Origin: Hujiaoplasma nucleasis
Lineage (GTDB): Bacteria; Bacillota_I; Bacilli_A; Izemoplasmatales; Hujiaoplasmataceae
DNA length: 64,000 bases
Assembly (NCBI RefSeq): GCF_013745115.1
Contig: NZ_CP051151.1
Location: forward strand, 1,674,001-1,738,000
Reading direction: 5' to 3'
Shown: positions 50,334 through 59,094 of the stretch, piece by piece
Layout: every line of letters starts with the position of its first letter
Position numbering within the stretch: the first letter of the stretch is position 1
The notes under the pieces: model-generated
The model's database searches: none
Seen by the model: the letters and a program-made list of their open reading frames with translations, nothing else
Told to the model about the DNA's origin: nothing
Position numbers and translations under genes: made by a program

Positions 50334-52391
50334 ATGAAGCATTTGTCAAAACCGTTAAAATGGGTTCTTTCATTATTAGCGGTCATTATTGTCGCAAGCT
50401 TGGCGGCAAGTCTAGTTCAAAATTCATTCTTTTCAGTTAAAGTTGATAAAGTAAACTTTGAAACTGAAAATGGTGAGTTGTCAGGATATTTGTATGTGCC
50501 TAGAGATGTGGATGCAAGTAATCCTGCACCAGCTGTTGTTTTAACACATGGATATTTAAACAACGCTGAAATGCAAGAAATTGGTGCTATTGAATTATCG
50601 AGAAGAGGTTATGTAGTTCTAGCCTTTGATATGTATGATCATGGTGACTCTACTTGGGATACCCCAGCAGCTTTTAGATTTTTCATCAATTCTGTATATG
50701 ATGCTGCATCATATATGTATGATCAAGATTATGTATTAAAAGACGCTAATGGTAATGGAATGATCGGGGTTAGTGGTCATTCTATGGGGGGCTTCTCTTC
50801 GACTTATGCTGTTGTCTTTGATGAAACAAATTTTGCAGCATTGGGCTATCGGAAAATAGCTGCAGCTTTACCTGTGGGATCAGATTATCGATATGTATAT
50901 GATGGCTCTTGGAATATATATGGCACTAGATCTGCTGGACATATTGCTGCCCATTATGATCAATTTTTCTTTGATAATTCTTCAGATCCAGTAGGAACAG
51001 TTATTTATAAGGATTTTGTCCAAGATGAAGTTGGCTTAAAGTTTTTAGGAAGAGATGATGAAGGAAGTGCAGAAGCTGGTGTTTGGTATTCAAAAGATGG
51101 TGGTCAAAGAGTTATTTATACACCAGATGAAACTCATCCACAAAATACATGGTCAATTGAATCAGGGAAAAATACAGTTGAATTCTTTGAAAAAGCATTT
51201 GAATATCAATTAAGCCTTCATGGTTTAGGTGATTTAGAGGATTATGGTATTTCGACTGGCTCTACAGGACAAGTATGGTGGTTAAAAGAGGCTTTTACTT
51301 TAATTGCTTTAATAGGTTTAATTGCTATGATATTCCCATTATTTATGGTTGTTTCAAAACTTCCTGTATTTAATAAGATGCATAGAGAAGTTGCAGTTAC
51401 TAATGAAAATATTGAATTAGATTCTAAAGAAAACAAATATTTAAAATTCTTTATTATAGTGATTGTTGCTTTATTAGCAGCTTATTACTTGCCTCACTTC
51501 ATGGATAGATCGGCTGACCTTGATACTATTGCTAACGCTATGTATTATGTCATTGCTGGAGCAATTGTTCTATCTATATTTATGTGGATAGGTGCTGTTC
51601 TAAAAGATGATAATTCACAAGCACTGAAAAAAGCTAAGTCAGTTACACTTGGTGCAGTTGTTATTATACTTGTTGCTTTATCTTATCGTTGGATCTTAAA
51701 CAACAAAGATATAGCTACTCAATTAACTTATTATTCAGCACCATCAATTAACACCATAGTATATTGGGCTTTAACTTCAGGCGGTTTGATACTCATGGTA
51801 ACATTAGGTACTACTCCTATATTTAACTACGGTAATAAAATAGAAAATCCTTACGGATTAAAAGTATCTTTAATACAATTATTAACTTCTTTACTAACAG
51901 CTTTAGTACTAGCTTTTGGATTGCTACTATTGATTGGATTGGTAGAATGGATATTCTTAACTGATTTTAGATTCTATACATATGCTATAAAAATCTTTAA
52001 TTCACATCAATTTGTAGCTGCTTGGAGATACATTCCATTGTTCTTATTCTATTATTTTGCTGCTGGTATGAGTGTCTATGTTAATACTAAAAACATGAAA
52101 AATTGGAAAGGCGACCTATTAGCTGCTTTCTTATTAGCTGGACCAGTTGTTTTGTTCTTAATCTATCAATATAGTATGTTATATAATACTGGAGTTGCTG
52201 CTTATCCTAACTTTAATTTAAGTGCTATTTTATCTGTTGGATTAATTCCTACTTTAGTTTTTGCGGCAATCATTATGAGAAGATTCTCTATGAAAAACAA
52301 CCATATTTGGACAGGTGTTTTCTTCTCAACAATATTCTTTACAATCATTACATTGGCTAATACTGTAGTGTATTTGTTAAGTATAAAATAA
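50334..52391 (+). CDS. Alpha/beta hydrolase fused to a C-terminal polytopic membrane domain
   Basis: 685 residues. An N-terminal membrane helix (~10-30) precedes an alpha/beta-hydrolase domain with VLTHGYLNN (oxyanion region), FDMYDHGDS and VSGHSMGGFSS (nucleophile Ser ~150). From about residue 315 there are some seven to nine membrane helices of no known family. The catalytic domain should sit outside the membrane, which suggests action on lipids or an exported ester. A leader similar to that of the glp operon hints at coregulation with glycerol metabolism. Confidence 0.82.
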   Translation: MKHLSKPLKWVLSLLAVIIVASLAASLVQNSFFSVKVDKVNFETENGELSGYLYVPRDVDASNPAPAVVLTHGYLNNAEMQEIGAIELSRRGYVVLAFDMYDHGDSTWDTPAAFRFFINSVYDAASYMYDQDYVLKDANGNGMIGVSGHSMGGFSSTYAVVFDETNFAALGYRKIAAALPVGSDYRYVYDGSWNIYGTRSAGHIAAHYDQFFFDNSSDPVGTVIYKDFVQDEVGLKFLGRDDEGSAEAGVWYSKDGGQRVIYTPDETHPQNTWSIESGKNTVEFFEKAFEYQLSLHGLGDLEDYGISTGSTGQVWWLKEAFTLIALIGLIAMIFPLFMVVSKLPVFNKMHREVAVTNENIELDSKENKYLKFFIIVIVALLAAYYLPHFMDRSADLDTIANAMYYVIAGAIVLSIFMWIGAVLKDDNSQALKKAKSVTLGAVVIILVALSYRWILNNKDIATQLTYYSAPSINTIVYWALTSGGLILMVTLGTTPIFNYGNKIENPYGLKVSLIQLLTSLLTALVLAFGLLLLIGLVEWIFLTDFRFYTYAIKIFNSHQFVAAWRYIPLFLFYYFAAGMSVYVNTKNMKNWKGDLLAAFLLAGPVVLFLIYQYSMLYNTGVAAYPNFNLSAILSVGLIPTLVFAAIIMRRFSMKNNHIWTGVFFSTIFFTIITLANTVVYLLSIK

Positions 52392-52410
52392 ATTATTATT
52401 CTAAAATAAA

Positions 52411-52447
52411 AAATCCTCAAGAGCCATGAAGGCTTTTGAGGATTTCT
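52411..52447. terminator. Bidirectional terminator between hydrolase and surface-protein genes
   Basis: AAATCCTCAAGAGCC ATGAA GGCTTTTGAGGATTT, long stem with one mismatch region. Confidence 0.88.
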
Positions 52448-52459
52448 TTAATGAATCTC

Positions 52460-54322
52460 TTAAGTTGGTGTGACAGTAAAGCCACTACTCTCAAATCGCA
52501 TAGAAATTACAGTATTTGTATAAGTGTTATATAAAACACCATTAATATAAATGCTAATAGGGAAAGTTTTAACATTGAATATATCAAAGTAGAAGAAAGA
52601 ATCAGCTACGACAGAGTAATTAATAAAAATATTATAGTTATCATTAAGTAATCTTTCTATTTCTACAGTTAAGGTTTCACCAGATATAATTTCATAATTG
52701 AAAACCATCATAGAAAAATCATATGTTGATAAATTATTTTTAATTGTATTAATTGAGTCTTGATGAATAAAATCAACCTTAGAGATGAATTGTAAGGTTT
52801 CCTCAGTAGCAGCTGGTGCTTGATAATTAAAAACAATATTATTGATAGTAATTTGACCGTTTGTTACTGCAACAAGAAAAACATAGAAGTCAGGTATGAC
52901 TGTTTCATCAACAACTATTAAAGAACCTGTATCAGTATCTTCTACAACTGCGGTCCATGCATTATTAGCTATCATGGTGTTGGTTATGCCCGAAGCACCA
53001 AAACCGATGACTCCAGGTGATTGTTTATTTTTAAATATTCTATTTGGTTGATAAATCCCGTTAGCATCATAACCAGAAAGGTAAGAAAAATTACCTCCAC
53101 CTCCATAAGTCGATGTAACATCTCCTAAATCTTGAGGGTTATTGGTAGGTCTAACATATAAAAACACTGCATCAGGATGGTTAATTGGGTTGAATGTAGA
53201 ACCAACAGCTGGTGTTGTAAAGGCAGATAAATTTTGGAATATTTGATAGTTTGTTGTAGAAAAATCAATTAAACCAACAACATCAATATTTTCTCTAGAA
53301 TACTTAGATTGAGCTGTCCCTATGATATAGCCATCAGTTTCCAATTTATCAATCAAATAAACTGGATCTGGATCATTGGTGCTTTGTGAAATTCTCAAGG
53401 TAGAAAGTGAATAACCTATATTAAGTTTATTAGATGAAATAGCGTTGCTTAATCTTAAAGTTGAACTACCATTGATATACCAATTACCATATGTTGTTTG
53501 TGCATAAGATAAAGCTGCATAGGCAGAAGGCGCATCCATGGTAAAGTTATAAGAGTTTCTAGGACTAGCAGAAACCAATCCACCATCCGTTTCATTGAAA
53601 CCTATTAAACCATACTGGCTTCTATTTAAATCACCATTAGGGTCAGAATCTATGAATGGTTTACTTACAAATACATTTTCTAAAAGGCTACCCACACCTA
53701 AGTGACCGACAATGTATCCTGTAGCCCTATTGACTAAATTATTATTATGTTCATGAAAGGTTGGAGTTATTTCTGATATCACAGGGTTACTTAGAATAAT
53801 GGGTTCAATAATAAAAAAATTTGATATGATTGAACCAGAACCAGCATATCCGAAAAAACCAATATCTTGTTTGCCACTACCATCAATTGTTAAATGGTGA
53901 ACTTCAGATAAATTACCATCAAAGACTCCAGTGAAAGGATAGTCATGGTCACCTATTGGTGGAATGGTTTTATAAAAAGAAGGTATGAGTGGATCACTAT
54001 AATCTATAATAATAGGATTACCTGTATCTTTGTCAGCTACTTTAAAATAAAATGACTGAATACCCGTAAGATTTGGGTCTTGATCTTCCAAATAGCCTAG
54101 ATTTTGTAGCATGGACAAGTTAAACATATGTTCAGGTGATTCAATGATAAAAGGATCCGTTTGTGATCCATCCCCATCAGCGAAATAGTTAACCCGAGTT
54201 CTTCCTAAAATATCATTTTCAAAATTATAGGTATAGTCTAACCACGAATAAGTGATAAGGATCAGCGTTACAAGACTCACAATGAATAAAGAAAATATAG
54301 ATAATATTCTTCTAACTTTCAT
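52460..54322 (-). CDS. Large exported surface protein
   Basis: 620 residues. A basic N-terminus and one hydrophobic helix (~5-27, ending TYSWLDYTYNF) precede an extracellular, Asn/Thr/Gly-rich, beta-strand-dominated body. FADGDGSQTDPFIIES (~46-61) then HMFNLSMLQNLG resembles the leader unit of GLUG/parallel-beta-helix surface proteins, and HHLTIDG and SIISNFFI repeats fit a right-handed beta-helix. No sorting motif or lipobox is seen. It overlaps the stop of the companion gene by one base. Confidence 0.75.
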   Translation of the reverse strand: MKVRRILSIFSLFIVSLVTLILITYSWLDYTYNFENDILGRTRVNYFADGDGSQTDPFIIESPEHMFNLSMLQNLGYLEDQDPNLTGIQSFYFKVADKDTGNPIIIDYSDPLIPSFYKTIPPIGDHDYPFTGVFDGNLSEVHHLTIDGSGKQDIGFFGYAGSGSIISNFFIIEPIILSNPVISEITPTFHEHNNNLVNRATGYIVGHLGVGSLLENVFVSKPFIDSDPNGDLNRSQYGLIGFNETDGGLVSASPRNSYNFTMDAPSAYAALSYAQTTYGNWYINGSSTLRLSNAISSNKLNIGYSLSTLRISQSTNDPDPVYLIDKLETDGYIIGTAQSKYSRENIDVVGLIDFSTTNYQIFQNLSAFTTPAVGSTFNPINHPDAVFLYVRPTNNPQDLGDVTSTYGGGGNFSYLSGYDANGIYQPNRIFKNKQSPGVIGFGASGITNTMIANNAWTAVVEDTDTGSLIVVDETVIPDFYVFLVAVTNGQITINNIVFNYQAPAATEETLQFISKVDFIHQDSINTIKNNLSTYDFSMMVFNYEIISGETLTVEIERLLNDNYNIFINYSVVADSFFYFDIFNVKTFPISIYINGVLYNTYTNTVISMRFESSGFTVTPT

Positions 54323-55083
54323 TATAATTCCACCTCTCTTATCACAATTTTAATGTCTTGATAAAAAATGATGGTACCAATATTATTAACATCCAGCTGA
54401 CTATTGTCAATGACAGATTCGATTCTTGTTTCATCATAGGAAATATTAAAGTAAATATAAATTTCATTAAAATTTGCATCCAAAGTAATATTTTCATAAT
54501 TGATTGAGCCAGTATAAACATCGCTAATATCATAAAATTTTGATGTTGAGATCTCATTAAAATCATTTGTTAAATTATTATATAAGTTACTACCCTCTGG
54601 ACTTAAAGTATAAGAACTAGTATTAAGGAATTGAATAAAAGATACTTCGCTTAAATATATAGCGTCTAAAGGAGGATTAGATGCCATAGTCGAATCGGCA
54701 ATTAAATCCAATGATATTTGTGTGTTTTCAGAAATATTATAAATTAAATGTAATTCAATAAATATATTGTTATATTCATTATTTACAGTTAATATAGGGT
54801 CATATTCAGAAATGTAGATACCAGGTTCATTAAGATCAATCGGATTCCAAAAACCTTGGGTATATACTTCAATTTGGTCATAATCTTGATCATAACGATA
54901 TACATCATAGTAGGTGTAATAGTTTAATTCATAGTCTTCTATAACTCCACCAGAGATACTTAATGGAATCGCTGAGGTATTAACTTCAGTACTTATCGCA
55001 AACCAAGCCAAAGAAACCACAAAAAATGCGGCTATTGATAAAAATAATTCAATAATTGACAAGATTAATCTACGATTATCCAT
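54322..55083 (-). CDS. Exported surface protein with SipW-type-like N-terminus
   Basis: 253 residues. The N-terminus has one helix ending AFFVVSLAWFAIST (~17-31), reminiscent of TasA/camelysin-type signal peptides processed by SipW (WFS/YFS after the helix). The remaining 220 residues are acidic and beta-rich with many Tyr/Asn/Ile. It is first of a two-gene operon with the 620-residue protein. No SipW peptidase gene lies in the window. A role as minor fibre or matrix component is inference. Confidence 0.72.
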   Translation of the reverse strand: MDNRRLILSIIELFLSIAAFFVVSLAWFAISTEVNTSAIPLSISGGVIEDYELNYYTYYDVYRYDQDYDQIEVYTQGFWNPIDLNEPGIYISEYDPILTVNNEYNNIFIELHLIYNISENTQISLDLIADSTMASNPPLDAIYLSEVSFIQFLNTSSYTLSPEGSNLYNNLTNDFNEISTSKFYDISDVYTGSINYENITLDANFNEIYIYFNISYDETRIESVIDNSQLDVNNIGTIIFYQDIKIVIREVEL

Positions 55084-55523
55084 AGTATCTCCTTTATTTG
55101 AAAGTTTTAACTAACTTTATTATACTATATATTTTTTGGGAATATAACGTTTTGCTTAATTATGATGATATTTAATTACTTATATACAGTCTTTTTTTTT
55201 TTATAAATTGTTAAAATTTATAATTTATATAATTTTTTTTGTTTTTAATCATACACTCTTTTTAAAACGATAATATGGCTATTTTTAGTTTTTTTATTCT
55301 AATAATTATCATATAAATGATAAGTGTCGGTGGCGCAAAAAAAGATTTATTATTTTTTTTAAATTTTTTCTTGACATTATATTAAAAATTTGTTAATTTA
55401 TATAGGTTGGTTTTTTAAAAAAAGATAAACAAAACTTTTTTTAAACAAAATTTTTTCAATTTCCCTTTAAAATAAAAATAAGAGACTCCAAGAGGAGTCT
55501 TTTATTTTTTTATATAAAATTTT
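55084..55523. other. AT-rich intergenic region, possible small RNA
   Basis: A 440-base gap. At its left edge a TATAAT on the minus strand (55124-55119) may serve the surface-protein operon. A short GC-rich island GTGTCGGTGGCGC (about 55324-55336) stands out. TTGACA on the plus strand (55371-55376) is followed by weak -10 candidates, and the first strong hairpin downstream is at 55481, which would bound a ~100-base transcript. No reading frame of note. Confidence 0.3.
55481..55508. terminator. Terminator of the GGDEF/HD-GYP gene (usable on both strands)
   Basis: AGAGACTCC AAGA GGAGTCTTT with T-run on the plus strand and AT-rich T tract on the minus strand, 16 bases past the minus-strand stop. 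Confidence 0.8.
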
Positions 55524-57509
55524 TTAAAAGTTTATATCATTATTAATCATATATATTATAAATTTATCTACGACTTCTGGATCAAACTGGCTTGCTTTAT
55601 TCGATTTTAATTCTTCAATTGCTTCTTCAATCGTCAAAGGAATTCTATATGTTCTTTGTTCAGTCATTGCGTCAAATGCATCTGCAACCGCAATTATTCT
55701 AGATTCTAAAGGAATATTATGTCCTTTAACTCCCTTTGGATAGCCATGACCATCAAATCTCTCATGGTGGGATAAAACGATATTGGCAATATCTAAATAT
55801 TCTGGAACAGAAGATAAAATTCTGAATCCTGATTCAGGGTGTTTGTTAATTTTTTTTCTTTCAGATTCGTTAAGTCTAGCAGGTTTATCAAGAATCTCTT
55901 CAGCAATATTTATTTTTACAATATCATGGAGTCTACCTGCTAGTTCCACCCTATTGGTAAAAGCTGTACCTAATTCAAATATTTTAGCGATTTCTCTAGC
56001 GATGACAGATACTCTCTCAGAATGCATTTTCTCTCTTTTGCTTTTTTCAAATAAAGTAGCCATAATAACATCAATCGTTTTTATGGAAATACTAGATCCG
56101 TCATAGATTTTATTGCTATTCATATTAATTAAGGCCTGGTTGTAAGTTTCTGAAATACTTTTTCCCTTATCACTAATATAATCAATGCCATATGACATAT
56201 TGACGTTAAAATCAAAGAGGTCGATTTGATTAATTTGTTCTTTCACTTTTTCAGTAATTTTGTTTGCTTGATCAAGATTAGCTGAAGTAAAGATAAGGGC
56301 AAACTCATCTCCACCAATCCGATAAGGAATAACATCATCTAAATCATCAGTGATATTTTTTATTTGATTAGCAATTTCAACCAAGACTTGATTACCAACA
56401 TCATAACCAAAAGAAGTATTGATGATTTGGAAAGTGTTAATATCAAAAGTAGCAATAGCAATAGGTAATTCTTTCATATTGTCTGGATTTAAAATAAAAG
56501 TATCAAAAGAAGCGCGATTATATAATTTTGTTAAATTATCTAATTGAGTTAATTCTCTTATTTGTTGCTGGTTTTTAAATTGTTCAGTTAAGTCTTCAAC
56601 AACACCTATACCACCAATTACTTTGTCTTCTTGAAAAATAGGCGAAAATTGAACTCGAGTTGGAAAAACTTTACCAGTAAGAGATGACTCGTAGTATCCT
56701 TCATAAAGAGAAATTTGTCCAGAAAGTGATTCTTTAACTCTAAGAACCAACTGTTTGTTAGGAAGTTTAAGCATATCTAGATTTATTAAGTCACTTTTTT
56801 TGGCATCTAATATACTAGCGAAAGCTTGATTAGCAATCTCAATGACACCTTCTGAATTAAATTGAATTATACCTAGTTTTGAATTATCAATTAATGATCG
56901 GTATTTCTTTTCGCTTTTTTCAATAAGGATATTGGCTGTTACACTTTTTTCATGATTTACAATGGCAATACACAAAATCATTGTCGCGATTGGATAGAAA
57001 ATCAATACGATTAAACCAATATTTTTGATAACTTCAAAGTTTTGAGGATATGGGATGGCAAGTTGAGATATTAACATAAAGATATGGACTAAAATACCAA
57101 ATAAGTAATATTGCAAGTATTTATGAATTTTTAGTTTATTTTGAATATAATTTTTCCAAACCCAACCAACACCTAAGGCGGTTATAAGAGACAAAACACC
57201 AGCGTAAACTCCTGGACCACCAATATATATTCTATATGCTATGGCTACTAATGTGGCAATGAATGAAGTGATAGGTGAAAAAAACAAAGCTGTTACAGAA
57301 ATCATTACAGTTCTAGTATCAAAGAAGACACCAGTTGCCATTTGCCAAGCATTAATCATTATAAAAATGGTTATTAAACCAATGACGATACCAAAAATAA
57401 AATCGAATAAACGATTTTTGAGTTTAATTTTAGAGTTAGTTAAACTAATAATAAAAACTAAACCAAACAGTAAAATTATATTGATTAGTATGTCTCTAAG
57501 AATTATCAA
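55524..57509 (-). CDS. Membrane sensor with PAS, degenerate GGDEF and HD-GYP domains
   Basis: 661 residues: six membrane helices (~5-195) with YIGGPGVYAGVLSL typical of 5TMR-LYT sensors, a PAS domain (~208-330), GGDEF (~335-490) and HD-GYP (~500-655). IGGDEF is intact, but the substrate region reads NTSFGYDVGNQVL where NDxxGHxxGDxxL is expected, replacing the Asp that reads guanine; an I-site is absent. The HD motif is HDIVK in place of HDIGK, while HHERFDGHGYPKG is canonical. It is probably mainly a c-di-GMP phosphodiesterase, perhaps GTP-regulated. Confidence 0.9.
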   Translation of the reverse strand: MIILRDILINIILLFGLVFIISLTNSKIKLKNRLFDFIFGIVIGLITIFIMINAWQMATGVFFDTRTVMISVTALFFSPITSFIATLVAIAYRIYIGGPGVYAGVLSLITALGVGWVWKNYIQNKLKIHKYLQYYLFGILVHIFMLISQLAIPYPQNFEVIKNIGLIVLIFYPIATMILCIAIVNHEKSVTANILIEKSEKKYRSLIDNSKLGIIQFNSEGVIEIANQAFASILDAKKSDLINLDMLKLPNKQLVLRVKESLSGQISLYEGYYESSLTGKVFPTRVQFSPIFQEDKVIGGIGVVEDLTEQFKNQQQIRELTQLDNLTKLYNRASFDTFILNPDNMKELPIAIATFDINTFQIINTSFGYDVGNQVLVEIANQIKNITDDLDDVIPYRIGGDEFALIFTSANLDQANKITEKVKEQINQIDLFDFNVNMSYGIDYISDKGKSISETYNQALINMNSNKIYDGSSISIKTIDVIMATLFEKSKREKMHSERVSVIAREIAKIFELGTAFTNRVELAGRLHDIVKINIAEEILDKPARLNESERKKINKHPESGFRILSSVPEYLDIANIVLSHHERFDGHGYPKGVKGHNIPLESRIIAVADAFDAMTEQRTYRIPLTIEEAIEELKSNKASQFDPEVVDKFIIYMINNDINF

Positions 57510-57673
57510 AAAAATCCTCCATTAAAAACTGATTTTATCATCTATAATGGAATTCTATCACTTAAATATGTTTAAAGCAATTGTTTTAATTCATGGTAGG
57601 ATTAAAGGTTTTGATAATTAAATAAGGATTAATTTCCTATTTTTTAAATCAAAATGAAATTTACTTCTTTATG

Positions 57674-57708
57674 TTGTATAATAAAGATAATTGTAATGAG
57701 GAGGTCAA
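57674..57708 (+). promoter_or_regulatory. -10 element and ribosome site of the DUF2130 gene
   Basis: TATAAT (about 57676-57681) and GAGGAGGT just before the ATG at 57710. The upstream ATG at 57671 would precede the promoter, so it is rejected. Confidence 0.5.
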
Positions 57709-57709
57709 A

Positions 57710-59071
57710 ATGGCAAAGATAAATAAAATCATCATCATTAACTCACACACTTTAAAATTAGATCAAGATGCAAAAAGAGGAGATGAAATTAATCTGCTTG
57801 ATTTAGAGACTATTGATACAAGCATTTTATCTCAGAAAATAGACCAGTCAAAAGACCAAGAGTATAACAAAAGGCTTTTAGCCTTAGAAAATAGACTACA
57901 ACTTGAAAAGGAAAGAGATATTGAAAAGGCAACAAAAGAAAGCCAATCTGAGATTATTAGACTTCAAGAACAAATAAGTAGCCAAGAAAACCAATTGAAA
58001 GTCAAATTTTCTAGTGAATATGAACTAATAATTGAAAAATTTAAATATCAAATACAAGATTTAGAAAAAGAAAAAAACCAAATTTTAAGTCAATTGAAAA
58101 AAGATATTGAACTTGCTGAACAAAAGAAAATTAATGAGTTAAAAGATGATATTAATCAGTATAAAAACCAAATTCAAGACCTCGTCAAAGAAAATAATAA
58201 TATTAAAACACAAGCTGCTTTAAAACAAGAACTAGCTGTTAAAGAAAAAGAAAATCTCCTAAATAATACGATTCAAGAAAAAGAAGCAGTCATCGCAAGA
58301 CTATCTAAAGAAAAAATGAGTTTGAATATTAAGAAAATGGGTGAAGAATTAGAAATATGGGTTGACCAAGAATATCAAAATCATGCCTTACAAGGTTTTG
58401 AATCATGTCAATGGTACAAGGACAATGAATCAATCAACGATTATGGCGATTCTAAAGGTACCAAAGCAGATTTTATTTTCAAGGTGTATTCTGATCAAGA
58501 ATATATAGAAGAGAAATTATTAACTTCTGTTGCAATTGAAATTAAAACAGAAGATCAAACTTCAACTTATAAAAAGAAAAACGCTGATCATTACGATAAA
58601 CTTGATAAAGATCGACAAAAAAAGAACTGTGAATATGCTTTGTTAATTAGTGAGTTGGAATGGGACAGTATCAATGACGCACCAATAAGAAAAGTTCAAG
58701 GTTATGATAAAATGTATATGGTTAGACCACAGTATTTTATAGTATTCCTTAGCATTGTGTCTGCCTTAGGAAAAAAATATCATGAATTAATTTTAAACAA
58801 ACATATAGAAAGAAAAAAATTTAAGGAAACTGAAGAAATATTAAATGAACTTGAATTGATGAAAGATGATATATTAGATAAATCAATCACTTATTTACAA
58901 AATAAAATGGACGAAATTAGAAAATCTGCAGATAATATAGAAAAAGAAGCTAAAAATATTTTAGAAGCAAGTCGAATTGTAATTGATTCCCATGTAAGAA
59001 CAATTGTTAATAAAATTAATAACTTTAAATTACACAATATTATTGAGAAAATAGAGACTTTAAATGACTAA
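57710..59071 (+). CDS. DUF2130 coiled-coil protein with nuclease-like core
   Basis: 453 residues from the ATG at 57710. Residues ~50-205 are a long Lys/Glu/Gln-rich coiled coil. The DUF2130 domain follows: GEELEIWVDQEYQ, SKGTKADFIFKV, VAIEIKTEDQT and KNCEYALLISELE. The D...ExK arrangement (KADFIF, EIKTE) resembles the PD-(D/E)xK nuclease core. Function unknown in the family, though RecN/SMC-like or nuclease roles have been suggested by similarity. It is probably cotranscribed with the following c-di-GMP gene, 23 bases downstream. Confidence 0.9.
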   Translation: MAKINKIIIINSHTLKLDQDAKRGDEINLLDLETIDTSILSQKIDQSKDQEYNKRLLALENRLQLEKERDIEKATKESQSEIIRLQEQISSQENQLKVKFSSEYELIIEKFKYQIQDLEKEKNQILSQLKKDIELAEQKKINELKDDINQYKNQIQDLVKENNNIKTQAALKQELAVKEKENLLNNTIQEKEAVIARLSKEKMSLNIKKMGEELEIWVDQEYQNHALQGFESCQWYKDNESINDYGDSKGTKADFIFKVYSDQEYIEEKLLTSVAIEIKTEDQTSTYKKKNADHYDKLDKDRQKKNCEYALLISELEWDSINDAPIRKVQGYDKMYMVRPQYFIVFLSIVSALGKKYHELILNKHIERKKFKETEEILNELELMKDDILDKSITYLQNKMDEIRKSADNIEKEAKNILEASRIVIDSHVRTIVNKINNFKLHNIIEKIETLND

Positions 59072-59094
59072 AATTTTATAAAACGGAGATATTA

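Noticed and set aside
57671-57709. Upstream ATG for the DUF2130 gene.
   Set aside because: It would start before the -10 element and lacks a ribosome site; the ATG at 57710 has GAGGAGGT.
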